A model generated the notes under the pieces. That model saw only the letters and a program-made list of their open reading frames with translations. It was not told where the DNA came from and ran no database searches. From Pseudoalteromonas sp. CO133X (GTDB lineage: Bacteria > Pseudomonadota > Gammaproteobacteria > Enterobacterales > Alteromonadaceae): a stretch of 64,000 nucleotides of DNA. The position numbers and the translations under genes were made by a program. The stretch lies in contig SGPE01000015.1 in NCBI GenBank assembly GCA_004208945.1, forward strand, positions 1-64,000. Reading direction: 5' to 3'. This document shows, one piece after another, positions 9,327 through 17,931 of this stretch. Within the stretch, counting starts at the first letter, position 1. Each line of letters opens with the position of its first letter.

Positions 9327-10504
9327 TGCGTTTTTTAGCTGTTTTAGTTCTTAGTTGTTTTGCGCTTTTGGGTTGCCAAGAAACACCTGTACAAGCAGCT
9401 CAGAAGCTGCAGCCTTTGCAGGTGGGCGCAGCCAATTTTCAAGCTTATGTACCTGCATTAACAGGAAAACGTGTTGGCTTAGTGGTTAATCAAACATCTG
9501 TGGTTGATGGTCAACACCTGGTTGATGCATTACTAGATAAAGGCGTTGTCGTTAGCAAAATATTTGCCCCAGAGCATGGCTTTCGCGGCGATCATGACGC
9601 TGGAGCTCACGTTAAAAGCACGGTAGATGCTAAAACAGGTATCGATGTTGTATCTATTTATGGCAGCAATAAAAAGCCAAGCCCTGAGATGCTCGCTGAT
9701 TTAGACGTTATTATTTTTGATATTCAAGATGTTGGTGTGCGTTTTTATACCTATATAAGCTCAATGCATTACGTGATGGAAGCTGCCGCTGAAAATGGTA
9801 AACAGGTTGTAGTACTCGATAGGCCAAACCCGAATATTGCTTATGTTGATGGGCCTATCCTTGATCCACAATTTCGCTCGTTTGTTGGCATGCACGAAAT
9901 TCCTGTTTTACACGGTATGACAGTGGCTGAACTTGCTCAAATGATCAAAGGTGAAGGTTGGATAAATGACGCTGATAAGCTTGAGCTGAGTGTCATGCCT
10001 GTTGCAAATTATGACCGTACTATGGCTTATGAGCTACCAATAAAGCCTAGTCCTAACTTACCGAATGCCCAGTCAATTGCGCTTTATCCATCATTGTGCT
10101 TCTTTGAAGCAACCCCTGTAACTATTGGCCGTGGTACTGATTTTCCGTTTCAAGTTGTTGGTTACTCGCCAGTTAAACTTGGCGAATTTAGTTTTACGCC
10201 AAGGGCGATTAAAGGTGCTTCAATGCACCCTAAATTCAAAGGGGTCGAAGTATTTGGGCAAGACTTACGAGATGCTGATATTCATGGTCTAGATTTAAGT
10301 GTATTTATTTCGGCCTACCAAACGTTGCGAGATACCAATCAGACTTTTTTTGAACGTCCTGACTTTATGGATAAGCTCGCAGGCACGGATAAATTACGTT
10401 TAGCCATTGAAGCAGGCCAAACTGAGCAACAAATTAGGCAAAGCTGGCAGGAGGATTTAGCTACCTTTAAACGACAGCGACAACCTTATTTACTTTATCA
10501 GTAA
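9326..10504 (+). CDS. namZ: exo-beta-N-acetylmuramidase NamZ (DUF1343/YbbC family) lipoprotein
   Basis: A 392-residue DUF1343 protein. The founding member, B. subtilis NamZ (YbbC), removes MurNAc from the non-reducing end of glycan fragments. Here a lipoprotein signal ends LLGC (Cys17), suggesting periplasmic or outer-membrane anchoring. Family features include LVVNQTSV, FAPEHGFRGDHDAG, FDIQDVGVRFYTY, VLDRPNP and SLCFFEATPVTIGRGTD. It is the last gene of the murT-murK-murQ-namZ operon and is followed by a terminator. Releasing free MurNAc in the periplasm would feed the symporter directly. Function rests on a well-matching family and strong context. Confidence 0.88.
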   Translation: MRFLAVLVLSCFALLGCQETPVQAAQKLQPLQVGAANFQAYVPALTGKRVGLVVNQTSVVDGQHLVDALLDKGVVVSKIFAPEHGFRGDHDAGAHVKSTVDAKTGIDVVSIYGSNKKPSPEMLADLDVIIFDIQDVGVRFYTYISSMHYVMEAAAENGKQVVVLDRPNPNIAYVDGPILDPQFRSFVGMHEIPVLHGMTVAELAQMIKGEGWINDADKLELSVMPVANYDRTMAYELPIKPSPNLPNAQSIALYPSLCFFEATPVTIGRGTDFPFQVVGYSPVKLGEFSFTPRAIKGASMHPKFKGVEVFGQDLRDADIHGLDLSVFISAYQTLRDTNQTFFERPDFMDKLAGTDKLRLAIEAGQTEQQIRQSWQEDLATFKRQRQPYLLYQ

Positions 10505-10512
10505 TAATTACG

Positions 10513-10536
10513 AAACGAGGCACAGGCCTCGTTTTT
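10513..10536 (+). terminator. terminator of the murT-murK-murQ-namZ operon
   Basis: An AAACGAGGC stem pairs with GCCTCGTTT around a four-base loop and ends in T5, nine bases after the namZ stop. Confidence 0.85.
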
Positions 10537-10770
10537 AGTTTTAGCTAAACCTAACAATTCAATTAAATCTTAAAATAGATACACAACAGCTATGAAACGC
10601 CTTGGCTTTAGTTATATAAAAGGCATCAGGATACTCGTCGCTTAAAGCTACTCTTGGAAGACTGTTCTTCTACTTTCTAAAATATTTTTTATATGCAGAT
10701 TCTATCCGTTAAAAAATAGAGAAGCGAGGGCGTAATCAAGGTAGGTATGTTGCTCAGTTTATTGAGTATA

Positions 10771-10794
10771 AAAAAAGGGCCGCATATGCGACCC
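10771..10794 (-). terminator. terminator of the receptor gene read leftwards
   Basis: On the minus strand GGGTCGCAT pairs with ATGCGGCCC (one G-T pair) and is followed by a T run (the AAAAAA at 10771). It lies 20 bases after the receptor stop codon. Confidence 0.75.
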
Positions 10795-10813
10795 CCAACA
10801 GGATTTAACTGGT

Positions 10814-13800
10814 TTAGAACTTAAAGTTAACTGATAACTGTAAGCTGCGAGGGTTATAGTAGCTGCGTGATTCACCGTAGTTTTCATCAATTACATATGG
10901 GTTTTTGTTATAGCCCGTTTGACGATTAAACACATTGAATAAGTCAGCACGCAATTGTAATTCCATATCACCTGAGAACTTAAAGTCTTGCGTGTAGTTC
11001 AAGTCAAGTTGCCAATGGCTTGCTGTTCTGCGAGAACCAGCAGGTTCTGCATAGCGGCTCACGTGGCTAGATGTTGAGGTTGACGAGTAGCCATATCGAG
11101 TACCATCCCAGTTCTCCCATGCACTACCAGATTGGAATACGAAATAAGCACCTAAGTTGGCTTCCCAAGGCAATGTGTAATAACCATACACTTTTAATAG
11201 ATGTGGTTTATCGCCTGAGAGCTTACCGTAGCGGTTATCCCATGAATAACGGCCGCGACCATCACCATAGTACGACGAGCCAATGAAGTTGTTGGCATCG
11301 TTGGTTGTGGTGGTGTTGTCTTGGTCAAAGTTACCGTAGTAGTGGCTCCATACATAAGAGGCATTGATATAGGTATTTTCACCCATGTACTCAGCTTCGA
11401 TGCTTGCTTCCCAGTACTTGGTTTCACCGCCATCAACCTCGGCGATTACGTACGAAGAACCACCGATTTCATCGCGAATCGCATCTAGGTTATCAATATA
11501 TAAACCTTTGTCTGCAATATGCTGTGGTACGCCGTCAGCATCAACGCCAGAGTAGTCTGTTAAGCGTGCTGTATTTGGCATATCTTCCCAAAAGTGCATA
11601 CCTTTACGGTGACGTACGTGAGCACGTAATACTAAGTCTGAGCCAATATACTTGGTTGTACCCAATGTAAACTCGTTAATACGACGAGGTTTCATATCTT
11701 CTTGAAATGCTTTACCTGATGAACCACGACGCGGAGATGCCGAAAGAATATTACCCGATTCATCTAAAAGCAGTTCGATTTCGGCGCGGGTATTACGGTC
11801 CCAAGATGCTGCCCGTGAAAGTGAGCTTGCTTCTGGGTTATAGATTGCAAAGTTGGCAAATATTGAGTCTTCACCTGAGTAGGTCCATGTTGCACCTAAT
11901 CGAGGTTGCAGCATATCTTTCCAATCTGTTTGATACATTTCATATTTGTGGCCAGGAGCGACTTCGTAGCCAGAGATGGTGCCAGATTTCTTTTTCAAGC
12001 CTTGGCCATACCAAGTGTCTTGGCTAACAAGTAAACCTAAGTTATAGGTCCAATCCCCATGCTCAATGGTATCGTTAATTTCAAAGTTGAGGCTTCGCGT
12101 TTCTGAGTTAATCCCCGAAACTGTTGTGCCGCCATCTGTTGCTAAGCTCATTTGCTGTACATGAGCACGGTAAACCGCATCAGCAGGGTCAAAGCCTTCA
12201 GTATCGGCATCAGGATCAACTAAGCCACCAATGTATGCAATGCGTCCCCAACCATTTGATAAGCGTGTAAGTTGCTCTTCACCTTCTTCCCACTTCGCAC
12301 CAAAATGAAGTGTGTGATATGTATTGCCCCAGTCAAATTCATGCTCTAGGTTTATTTCAAAAGAGTCACGATAGAAGTTTTGATTATCATAAGTTGCAAA
12401 TGCACCTACACCGCCACTGCCTTTCATCACGCCATCTTCTAGATAACCATAGGTGTTGATGAGTGCTGAGGCTCCAGCGTTGTGTATCGCAATTTGCTCT
12501 TCGGTGAACCCGTCAGCGGGATCATAGTCTATTAAGCTAGGTACTGAAAAATAACCCATTTCCGTTAGATTATTGACATCAAGTTGGCCATTTAATGAAG
12601 GAACAACACTAAGCGGGTTATCAGGTTGTGAACCCGTTTCTAAATCAAATTTACTGTACTGGAATGATAGGGTGGTTGCTGAGCCTAAAATCCATGATCC
12701 ATCAAGTGTAAAGATATCTTGATCAGCTTTATCACCTGCAGAGACGCTATCTGTTTCGTAAGCACCAATTGAGCGACCTTTAAGTGTTTTATCCGAGGTT
12801 CGTTGTGAAATATTAATTAAAATATCGTCGGTCGGTGCCCAAGTTAATTTACCAAAGTATTCATCACGAACACTTTCATAGTCTTTAACATCACCGTAGG
12901 CCGTGCCTTTATTAGAGCGTGTTTCTTCAGGGCGATAATATGAGGTATAAAAATAGAGGGTATCTTCGATAAGTGGGCCGCCTAAACTTGCTGTTAGCCA
13001 GCTTTTATCCATCTCATAGCTTTCTTCACCCACTGGCGTTGCAACAAAGCTTTTTGGCTGTGCTTTGTATTCGATGTTACCGTGGAATTCATCAGTACCA
13101 GACTTAGACACGGTATTAACAGAAAAACCACCAGAGCGGTTAAAACCAACCGCTTTCGCGCCACCGCGGTCCATGGTTACATAAGCAACATCATGGGTTG
13201 AAGGTTCAGACGCCAAGTTACCATACATAGGCAGCGATACATTTACCCCATCAAAACCATACGAATTGTCTACACCAGAGCCACCTGCTGAGGGGCCTAA
13301 TGTTGTATTTGCTGAAAGCTCTACCCCTGGCACAAGTTTTAATAAATCACGGTAATCTTGGCCTACAGGTACATTATTGATACCTTCTTGACCAAGTGAG
13401 TTTGTTAGTGCTGACTTACCTTGGCGATATAATTTACTACCGGTTACGGTGATAACTTCAACATTTTCGTCTGCGCCACCTAACGTAATATTGAGGCTAG
13501 ATGTTTGCTCAAGCAAAACATCAACCATCATGGTTTGTGAAATGCCGTTTTTGTCGGTGAAGGTTAGTTCATAAGTGCCAGGTTTTAACTGTGGTAAGTC
13601 GTAGCTGCCATCTTCACGTGTAGTAACGGTGCGTGCTTTAGGCATGACATTACTTTTCGCTGTAACTGTGATCCCTGCCAATGATTGTTGTGCCGCTGGT
13701 GTTGATACTTTACCTTTGATTCCGCCTGTTAGATTAGCTAAGGCTGGTGCGCTTGTTAATGCTGCGGCCATAATAACGCCTGTTAAGGCTGTTTTTTTTG

Positions 13801-13867
13801 TGCGAAGTGCATGGTTAGTCGCTTTTGCTATGTAGCTTAGCGCGAGAGAGGATGCATGTTGTTTCAT
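10814..13867 (-). CDS. Oar-like TonB-dependent receptor with carboxypeptidase-regulatory-like domain
   Basis: A 1017-residue outer-membrane receptor. After a long leader ending near PALA, residues about 47-130 form a CarboxypepD_reg-like beta-sandwich (GGIKGKVSTP, DGSYDLPQLKPGTYELTF). A plug (ITVTGSKLYRQG, GVDNSYGFDGVNV) and a barrel ending LSVNFKF follow. Oar-type receptors take up large polymers or peptides. It lies inside the muropeptide locus, between namZ and the murR-type regulator, so peptidoglycan fragments are the likely cargo; this is inference from position. A degenerate copy of the candidate MurR box lies about 140 bases upstream. The large upstream gap (349 bases) can hold its promoter. 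Confidence 0.85.
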   Translation of the reverse strand: MKQHASSLALSYIAKATNHALRTKKTALTGVIMAAALTSAPALANLTGGIKGKVSTPAAQQSLAGITVTAKSNVMPKARTVTTREDGSYDLPQLKPGTYELTFTDKNGISQTMMVDVLLEQTSSLNITLGGADENVEVITVTGSKLYRQGKSALTNSLGQEGINNVPVGQDYRDLLKLVPGVELSANTTLGPSAGGSGVDNSYGFDGVNVSLPMYGNLASEPSTHDVAYVTMDRGGAKAVGFNRSGGFSVNTVSKSGTDEFHGNIEYKAQPKSFVATPVGEESYEMDKSWLTASLGGPLIEDTLYFYTSYYRPEETRSNKGTAYGDVKDYESVRDEYFGKLTWAPTDDILINISQRTSDKTLKGRSIGAYETDSVSAGDKADQDIFTLDGSWILGSATTLSFQYSKFDLETGSQPDNPLSVVPSLNGQLDVNNLTEMGYFSVPSLIDYDPADGFTEEQIAIHNAGASALINTYGYLEDGVMKGSGGVGAFATYDNQNFYRDSFEINLEHEFDWGNTYHTLHFGAKWEEGEEQLTRLSNGWGRIAYIGGLVDPDADTEGFDPADAVYRAHVQQMSLATDGGTTVSGINSETRSLNFEINDTIEHGDWTYNLGLLVSQDTWYGQGLKKKSGTISGYEVAPGHKYEMYQTDWKDMLQPRLGATWTYSGEDSIFANFAIYNPEASSLSRAASWDRNTRAEIELLLDESGNILSASPRRGSSGKAFQEDMKPRRINEFTLGTTKYIGSDLVLRAHVRHRKGMHFWEDMPNTARLTDYSGVDADGVPQHIADKGLYIDNLDAIRDEIGGSSYVIAEVDGGETKYWEASIEAEYMGENTYINASYVWSHYYGNFDQDNTTTTNDANNFIGSSYYGDGRGRYSWDNRYGKLSGDKPHLLKVYGYYTLPWEANLGAYFVFQSGSAWENWDGTRYGYSSTSTSSHVSRYAEPAGSRRTASHWQLDLNYTQDFKFSGDMELQLRADLFNVFNRQTGYNKNPYVIDENYGESRSYYNPRSLQLSVNFKF

Positions 13868-14009
13868 TGTTTCCCGTCCTTATATTTATATGCTTTGGTG
13901 GACTACTTACCCAGTTGAGACATGAACTTTAAAATTATGTTGCCCACATATTAAACAGGTGTTATTGGTGTTGGTCAAGAATATTTTTTCATTTAAATGT
14001 TGTTTGTTG

Positions 14010-14024
14010 GGAATAAAATATATA
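14010..14024. promoter_or_regulatory. degenerate candidate MurR box upstream of the receptor
   Basis: GGAATA-AAA-TATAT keeps the left half and spacing of the murT box at 5880 but has lost the right TATTCC half. It lies about 140 bases before the receptor start on the opposite strand. Confidence 0.3.
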
Positions 14025-14166
14025 AGTGGTTTTGGGTAAAAAATAGGCAGTTTGTAGACTGTGCAAAGGCACCATGCTGTTTGTGCATTCTGTAATTCAT
14101 TCTCACAGGTAAGTTTGGGATTTGAAGTTATAAGGGGTGGGGAGAGTATTTAAAACAAAAATTATT

Positions 14167-14189
14167 AAAAAGCAGCCTAAGCTGCTTTG
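14167..14189 (-). terminator. terminator of the murR-type gene
   Basis: Read leftwards, AAAGCAGC pairs with GCTGCTTT around TTAG and runs into T5, about 30 bases past the regulator stop. Confidence 0.75.
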
Positions 14190-14216
14190 TTATTCAAGTA
14201 AGCGTAAAAAACTAAA

Positions 14217-15062
14217 TTAGTTATTCTTAAATTCGCCAACAACCTCGTTAGAATGTTCCAGCAATTTACGACCTTGGCGACTCGATTGTGTAAGGGCGAT
14301 AAAAAGAATATCAATTACAAAGTCCTGAGCTGTTCGCGCTAAAATAGATGATAGGCGAACAGATTCTCCTTCAGCGACAGAGTAGAGTTTTACATCTGCT
14401 GAGTCGGCAACTAGGCTGCTACCAAACTTAGTTACTGAGATCACTGAGCTTGCGTTTTTCTTGGCCTGTTTAACTACTTCGGCAATTTCGCGGGTCATAC
14501 CTGACTCACTAATAGCAATAACTAAGTCGCCCTTAGAAAAGGTGGCCACATAGGCAAGTTGTGCATGTCCATCTGGCTCAGCGATTGCTGGCATACCGAG
14601 CTTTTGTAATTTATATGAAAAGTCTTTTGCAACCAGTGCTGAACCACCCACGCCACAAATAAGAATGCGTTTTGCTGATTTTAATAGCTCGACAGCTTTT
14701 TCAATTGCAGCAGCTTCGTTAAGGTTTTTTGTTTCAGTTAAAACAGCAAGCTTACTGCTCAGTAATTTTTCAGCGATTTGCTCAAGCGAATCATTTAAAG
14801 TAATTTTGCCATGGAGTTTGGGTTCGCTACTTTCATCATTAAGGGCATCAATCACTGCAAGTTTAAAAGCAGGAAAACCTTTATAACCTAATTTTTGTGA
14901 AAACTTCACCACGCTTGATTGACTCACACCAACCACTTTAGCTAATTCAACCGATGACAAATTACGAATAGCGTTAGCCGAATTTAATGTGAAATCAGCC
15001 AGCTTAGCTTCGCTGCTCGATAAAGATTGGCGTAAGGCTTTAATTTTTACAAAAGTAGACAT
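14217..15062 (-). CDS. murR: MurR/RpiR-family transcriptional regulator
   Basis: About 281 residues: an N-terminal RpiR-type helix-turn-helix (LAKVVGVSQSSVVKFSQKLG) over the first 80 residues, and a C-terminal SIS phosphosugar-binding domain (ICGVGGSALVAKDFSYKLQ, VIAISESGMTREIAEV). E. coli MurR represses murQP and responds to MurNAc-6-P. Placement within the mur cluster and the SIS domain support the same role here. The ATG at 15062 is preferred; a GTG three codons upstream (15071) is possible. It is divergent from the amidase-PBP4B gene, and the shared 330-base gap contains inverted repeats matching the one in front of murT. I infer control of the whole scavenging locus. Confidence 0.82.
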   Translation of the reverse strand: MSTFVKIKALRQSLSSSEAKLADFTLNSANAIRNLSSVELAKVVGVSQSSVVKFSQKLGYKGFPAFKLAVIDALNDESSEPKLHGKITLNDSLEQIAEKLLSSKLAVLTETKNLNEAAAIEKAVELLKSAKRILICGVGGSALVAKDFSYKLQKLGMPAIAEPDGHAQLAYVATFSKGDLVIAISESGMTREIAEVVKQAKKNASSVISVTKFGSSLVADSADVKLYSVAEGESVRLSSILARTAQDFVIDILFIALTQSSRQGRKLLEHSNEVVGEFKNN

Positions 15063-15389
15063 AGGGCTCACTTTGTTTATTTAACTTAGTCTTGCTTATT
15101 GCATGCTTCAAATATGAATACGGCACAATGGCTGTTTAACATGACGACTTATTTTTGTTTTAGCTGACTTAAGTTTGGAATATTTTTCTTAATTTAGATG
15201 GAATAATATAGTTTTATTCCATAATAGATACAACACTAATTATTGAGTGTACTCAATATTTACCATGAGAAAGATCAAGTATGCTTTTTATTCCGGTTGT
15301 GTGAAATAAAATATTTTACATGTTACATGGGTGTTGCTACTGTATTGCTGAGAATCGTCAACGCTTAAATCATCAGGTATGAATCGGTT
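15063..15389. other. divergent promoter region between murR and the amidase-PBP4B gene
   Basis: Non-coding. It contains an operator candidate at 15198-15222, a related half-site TGGAATATTTTTC at about 15176-15188, and another TTATTCC near 15286. No coding sequence or RNA structure was recognised beyond these. Confidence 0.55.
15198..15222. promoter_or_regulatory. candidate MurR operator between murR and the amidase-PBP4B gene
   Basis: Perfect nine-base arms ATGGAATAA and TTATTCCAT flank a seven-base spacer. The left part, GGAATAATATA, is identical over 11 bases to the palindrome in front of murT. The different spacer (9 bases between GGAATA and TATTCC, against 3) may mean two overlapping sites. 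Confidence 0.5.
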
Positions 15390-17837
15390 ATGAGTTTTAT
15401 CCCTTTGAAAACATTACTTAAACAGCTGTGTTATCTTTGTAGTGCGGCATTACTAGTTAGCTGTGCTAGTAATCAATATACCTATACGCAATCAGCCAAC
15501 TACAGTCATCGGGTAAAGTTTTTAGTGATGCATTACACCGCCATTGATTACGAAAAATCGATGCGTGCGTTAGTCGATGAAGGAGGCCTAAGCTCTCATT
15601 ACTTATTACCTGAGTCGGGTGATTTAAGTTACCCAAAAGACGATTTAGAAATTATTCAGCTCGTTGATGAAAAAGACAGAGCATGGCACGCAGGGCGTAG
15701 TTTTTGGCAAGGCAGAGAAGACTTAAACGATCACTCAATTGGTATTGAAATCGTTAACGTACCTACCTGTCACACACCTGAGCAAAGTAAGCCAGCGATG
15801 CAAAATGATGCAAGTAAACTGTGTATCTACCCTGATTACGATGCCAAGCAAATTGAGTTACTTATCAAATTAAGTAAAGATATTCTTGCTCGAAACCCTG
15901 ATATTGGCCCAACTCAAGTGATTGGTCATTCTGATATTGCCCCAAGCCGTAAGAACGACCCAGGTCCGCGCTTTCCTTGGTATCAACTTTATAAAGCGGG
16001 TATCGGTGCCTGGTACGACAGCGACACCGTTGATAAATATTGGCAGTTATTTAGTGCATCAAAACCTTCAACAGAGCTTGTGCAAAAAGCGCTGCGCAGC
16101 TACGGTTATGAGGTGATTGCAACAGGGCAGCTAGATTTTCAAACCCTAGATGCTTTGAGTGCCTTTCAAATGCACTTTTTACCTTGGCATGTAAGTGGTA
16201 ATAATGATGCTAGAACTGCAGCCGTCCTTTTTGCATTATTAGAAAAGTACTTCCCTAAAAAACTTGAGCGGTTATTTACAGAGTATCAGCAGCAACAGCA
16301 AGCGGTTGAGCCAGAGCCAAAAACACTGGCTAATGCACAAGTTGTAGCGCGTATTCCTGCACTTGATCCGAGTAGTCGCGCGTTAGTAAACGACCGAGGC
16401 ACATTTACAGCTTATAAAGGTCGTGGTGAAATAATTATTGAAAATCACGATGCGATTAGCGCAGACATTTATATTAATGGTGAAAAAATTAATATTGCCT
16501 CGCCACTTACCGCAGAGCAAACCTACCAATACAGCTTGTATAAACGTACTCATGATGGCATTAATACGTTTAAAGTCGAAAATATCCAGCCTGCGGATGC
16601 AAGCTTAACCTTACGTTTCCCTTTTCCTAAACTTGTTAAGAGTAGCAGTCAACATAGCTTTAGCGCCGTTGATGAATTAATTAATCAAGAAATTAAAGAG
16701 GGCTTTCCAGGGGCTGTGCTTGCAATTGTTAAAGATGGCAAACTGATTAAATTAAGCCATTATGGCGCAGCTAAAAAGTACCATGCTGATGGCAGTGAGC
16801 TTAAAACCCCACAAGCCATGCAAAACGATACCTTGTTTGATATTGCCTCGAACTCAAAAATGTTTGCCACTAACTTTGCGCTGATGAAACTTGCCAGCGA
16901 AGGTAAACTCAACGTAGAAAAACCGCTGTTTTATTACCTACCAGAATTTAAGGGCAGCGGTCGCGAGCAGCGCTTAGTGAAAGACTTACTTACCCACAGC
17001 GCAGGTTACCCTGCGGTGGTTGATTTTCACCGTAAAGACAATAAATTTGGTGAGCGCTTTTTTTCACAAAATAGCCTGCATACCAAAAACCTACTATTAA
17101 CCGGTGTCCCCTTTGTGGCGGGTCGTAACGTAAAGCACTTATATTCTGATATCGATTATATGTTGCTAGGTGTGCTGGTTGAACGTATCAGCGGTATGCC
17201 CCTAGATGCTTATGTTGAAAGCCAAATTTATCAGCCTCTTGGTTTAACGCACACGGTTTATAACCCATTACAAAAAGGCTTTTTAGCCTCGCAAATTGCC
17301 GCCACTGAAATAAATGGTAACACTCGCGGTGGGCGTATTGAATTTGAAAATATTCGTACCGATGTACTGCAAGGTGAAGTACATGATGAAAAAGCGTTTT
17401 ATGCCTTAGGTGGCGTAGCAGGACATGCGGGGCTTTTTAGTACCGCAGGAGATTTATCTGTATTAATGCAAGTTTTGCTAAACGGCGGTGGCTACGATAA
17501 TAAACAATTATTTACCCCACAAGTGCTTGCGCAGTTCACTCAGCCGCAAGCGAGTGATGAAACGTATGGCTTAGGGTGGCGAAGAGCAGGACACCAAGCG
17601 CGTAAATGGCATTTTGGCCCTTATGCGAGCCCCCGCGCCTTTGGTCATACAGGTTGGACTGGCACAGTAACTGTGATTGATCCCGAATATGACCTAGCAA
17701 TTGTACTTTTAACCAATGCACGGCATACACCCATTGAAGGCTCACTAGAAAATTACGAATTTGTCGGAAAGCGTTTCGAAACAGGCAAGTATGGCTCTAT
17801 TATCTCACTGATTTATGAGAGTATATTAAATCACTAG
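15390..17837 (+). CDS. bifunctional lipoprotein: AmiD-like N-acetylmuramyl-L-alanine amidase fused to PBP4B/YfeW-like serine hydrolase
   Basis: An 815-residue lipoprotein (LLVSC, Cys25). Residues about 40-200 are an Amidase_2 domain with zinc ligands probably H48 (VMHYT), H180 (IGHSD) and D190 (KNDPGPRFPW), plus E120 (IGIEIVN). A peptidoglycan-binding-like helical segment follows (about 225-295), then a linker. From about 430 to the end it closely resembles E. coli YfeW (PBP4B): S487-x-x-K490 (SNSK), Y585-S-D (YSDIDYMLLG) and H753-T-G (HTGWTGTVTVIDPEYD). E. coli yfeW belongs to the murQP operon, so the pairing is familiar, but a single chain with an amidase is unusual. It would remove stem peptides from MurNAc and possibly terminal D-Ala. 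PBP4B activity is little characterised. Confidence 0.88.
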   Translation: MSFIPLKTLLKQLCYLCSAALLVSCASNQYTYTQSANYSHRVKFLVMHYTAIDYEKSMRALVDEGGLSSHYLLPESGDLSYPKDDLEIIQLVDEKDRAWHAGRSFWQGREDLNDHSIGIEIVNVPTCHTPEQSKPAMQNDASKLCIYPDYDAKQIELLIKLSKDILARNPDIGPTQVIGHSDIAPSRKNDPGPRFPWYQLYKAGIGAWYDSDTVDKYWQLFSASKPSTELVQKALRSYGYEVIATGQLDFQTLDALSAFQMHFLPWHVSGNNDARTAAVLFALLEKYFPKKLERLFTEYQQQQQAVEPEPKTLANAQVVARIPALDPSSRALVNDRGTFTAYKGRGEIIIENHDAISADIYINGEKINIASPLTAEQTYQYSLYKRTHDGINTFKVENIQPADASLTLRFPFPKLVKSSSQHSFSAVDELINQEIKEGFPGAVLAIVKDGKLIKLSHYGAAKKYHADGSELKTPQAMQNDTLFDIASNSKMFATNFALMKLASEGKLNVEKPLFYYLPEFKGSGREQRLVKDLLTHSAGYPAVVDFHRKDNKFGERFFSQNSLHTKNLLLTGVPFVAGRNVKHLYSDIDYMLLGVLVERISGMPLDAYVESQIYQPLGLTHTVYNPLQKGFLASQIAATEINGNTRGGRIEFENIRTDVLQGEVHDEKAFYALGGVAGHAGLFSTAGDLSVLMQVLLNGGGYDNKQLFTPQVLAQFTQPQASDETYGLGWRRAGHQARKWHFGPYASPRAFGHTGWTGTVTVIDPEYDLAIVLLTNARHTPIEGSLENYEFVGKRFETGKYGSIISLIYESILNH

Positions 17838-17931
17838 TCGATTTAAGTTGAGTTTAGCGGTAAAGCCATTAAGCTTAGCGGGTTTTAGCATAATAAAAAT
17901 AAAATATTGATCTTAATTTAAAAGGGTTTTT

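Larger units (their letters stand above)
10505..10813. other. intergenic stretch between convergent namZ and receptor genes
   Basis: Apart from the two facing terminators (10513-10536 and 10771-10794), I see no coding potential or further strong structure. Convergent genes on both sides mean no promoter is needed here. Confidence 0.7.
13868..14216. other. upstream region of the Oar-like receptor gene
   Basis: AT-rich and non-coding. It holds the murR terminator (14167-14189), the degenerate operator-like sequence GGAATAAAATATAT at about 14010-14024, and presumably the receptor promoter. No short gene with a ribosome site was seen. Confidence 0.6.
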
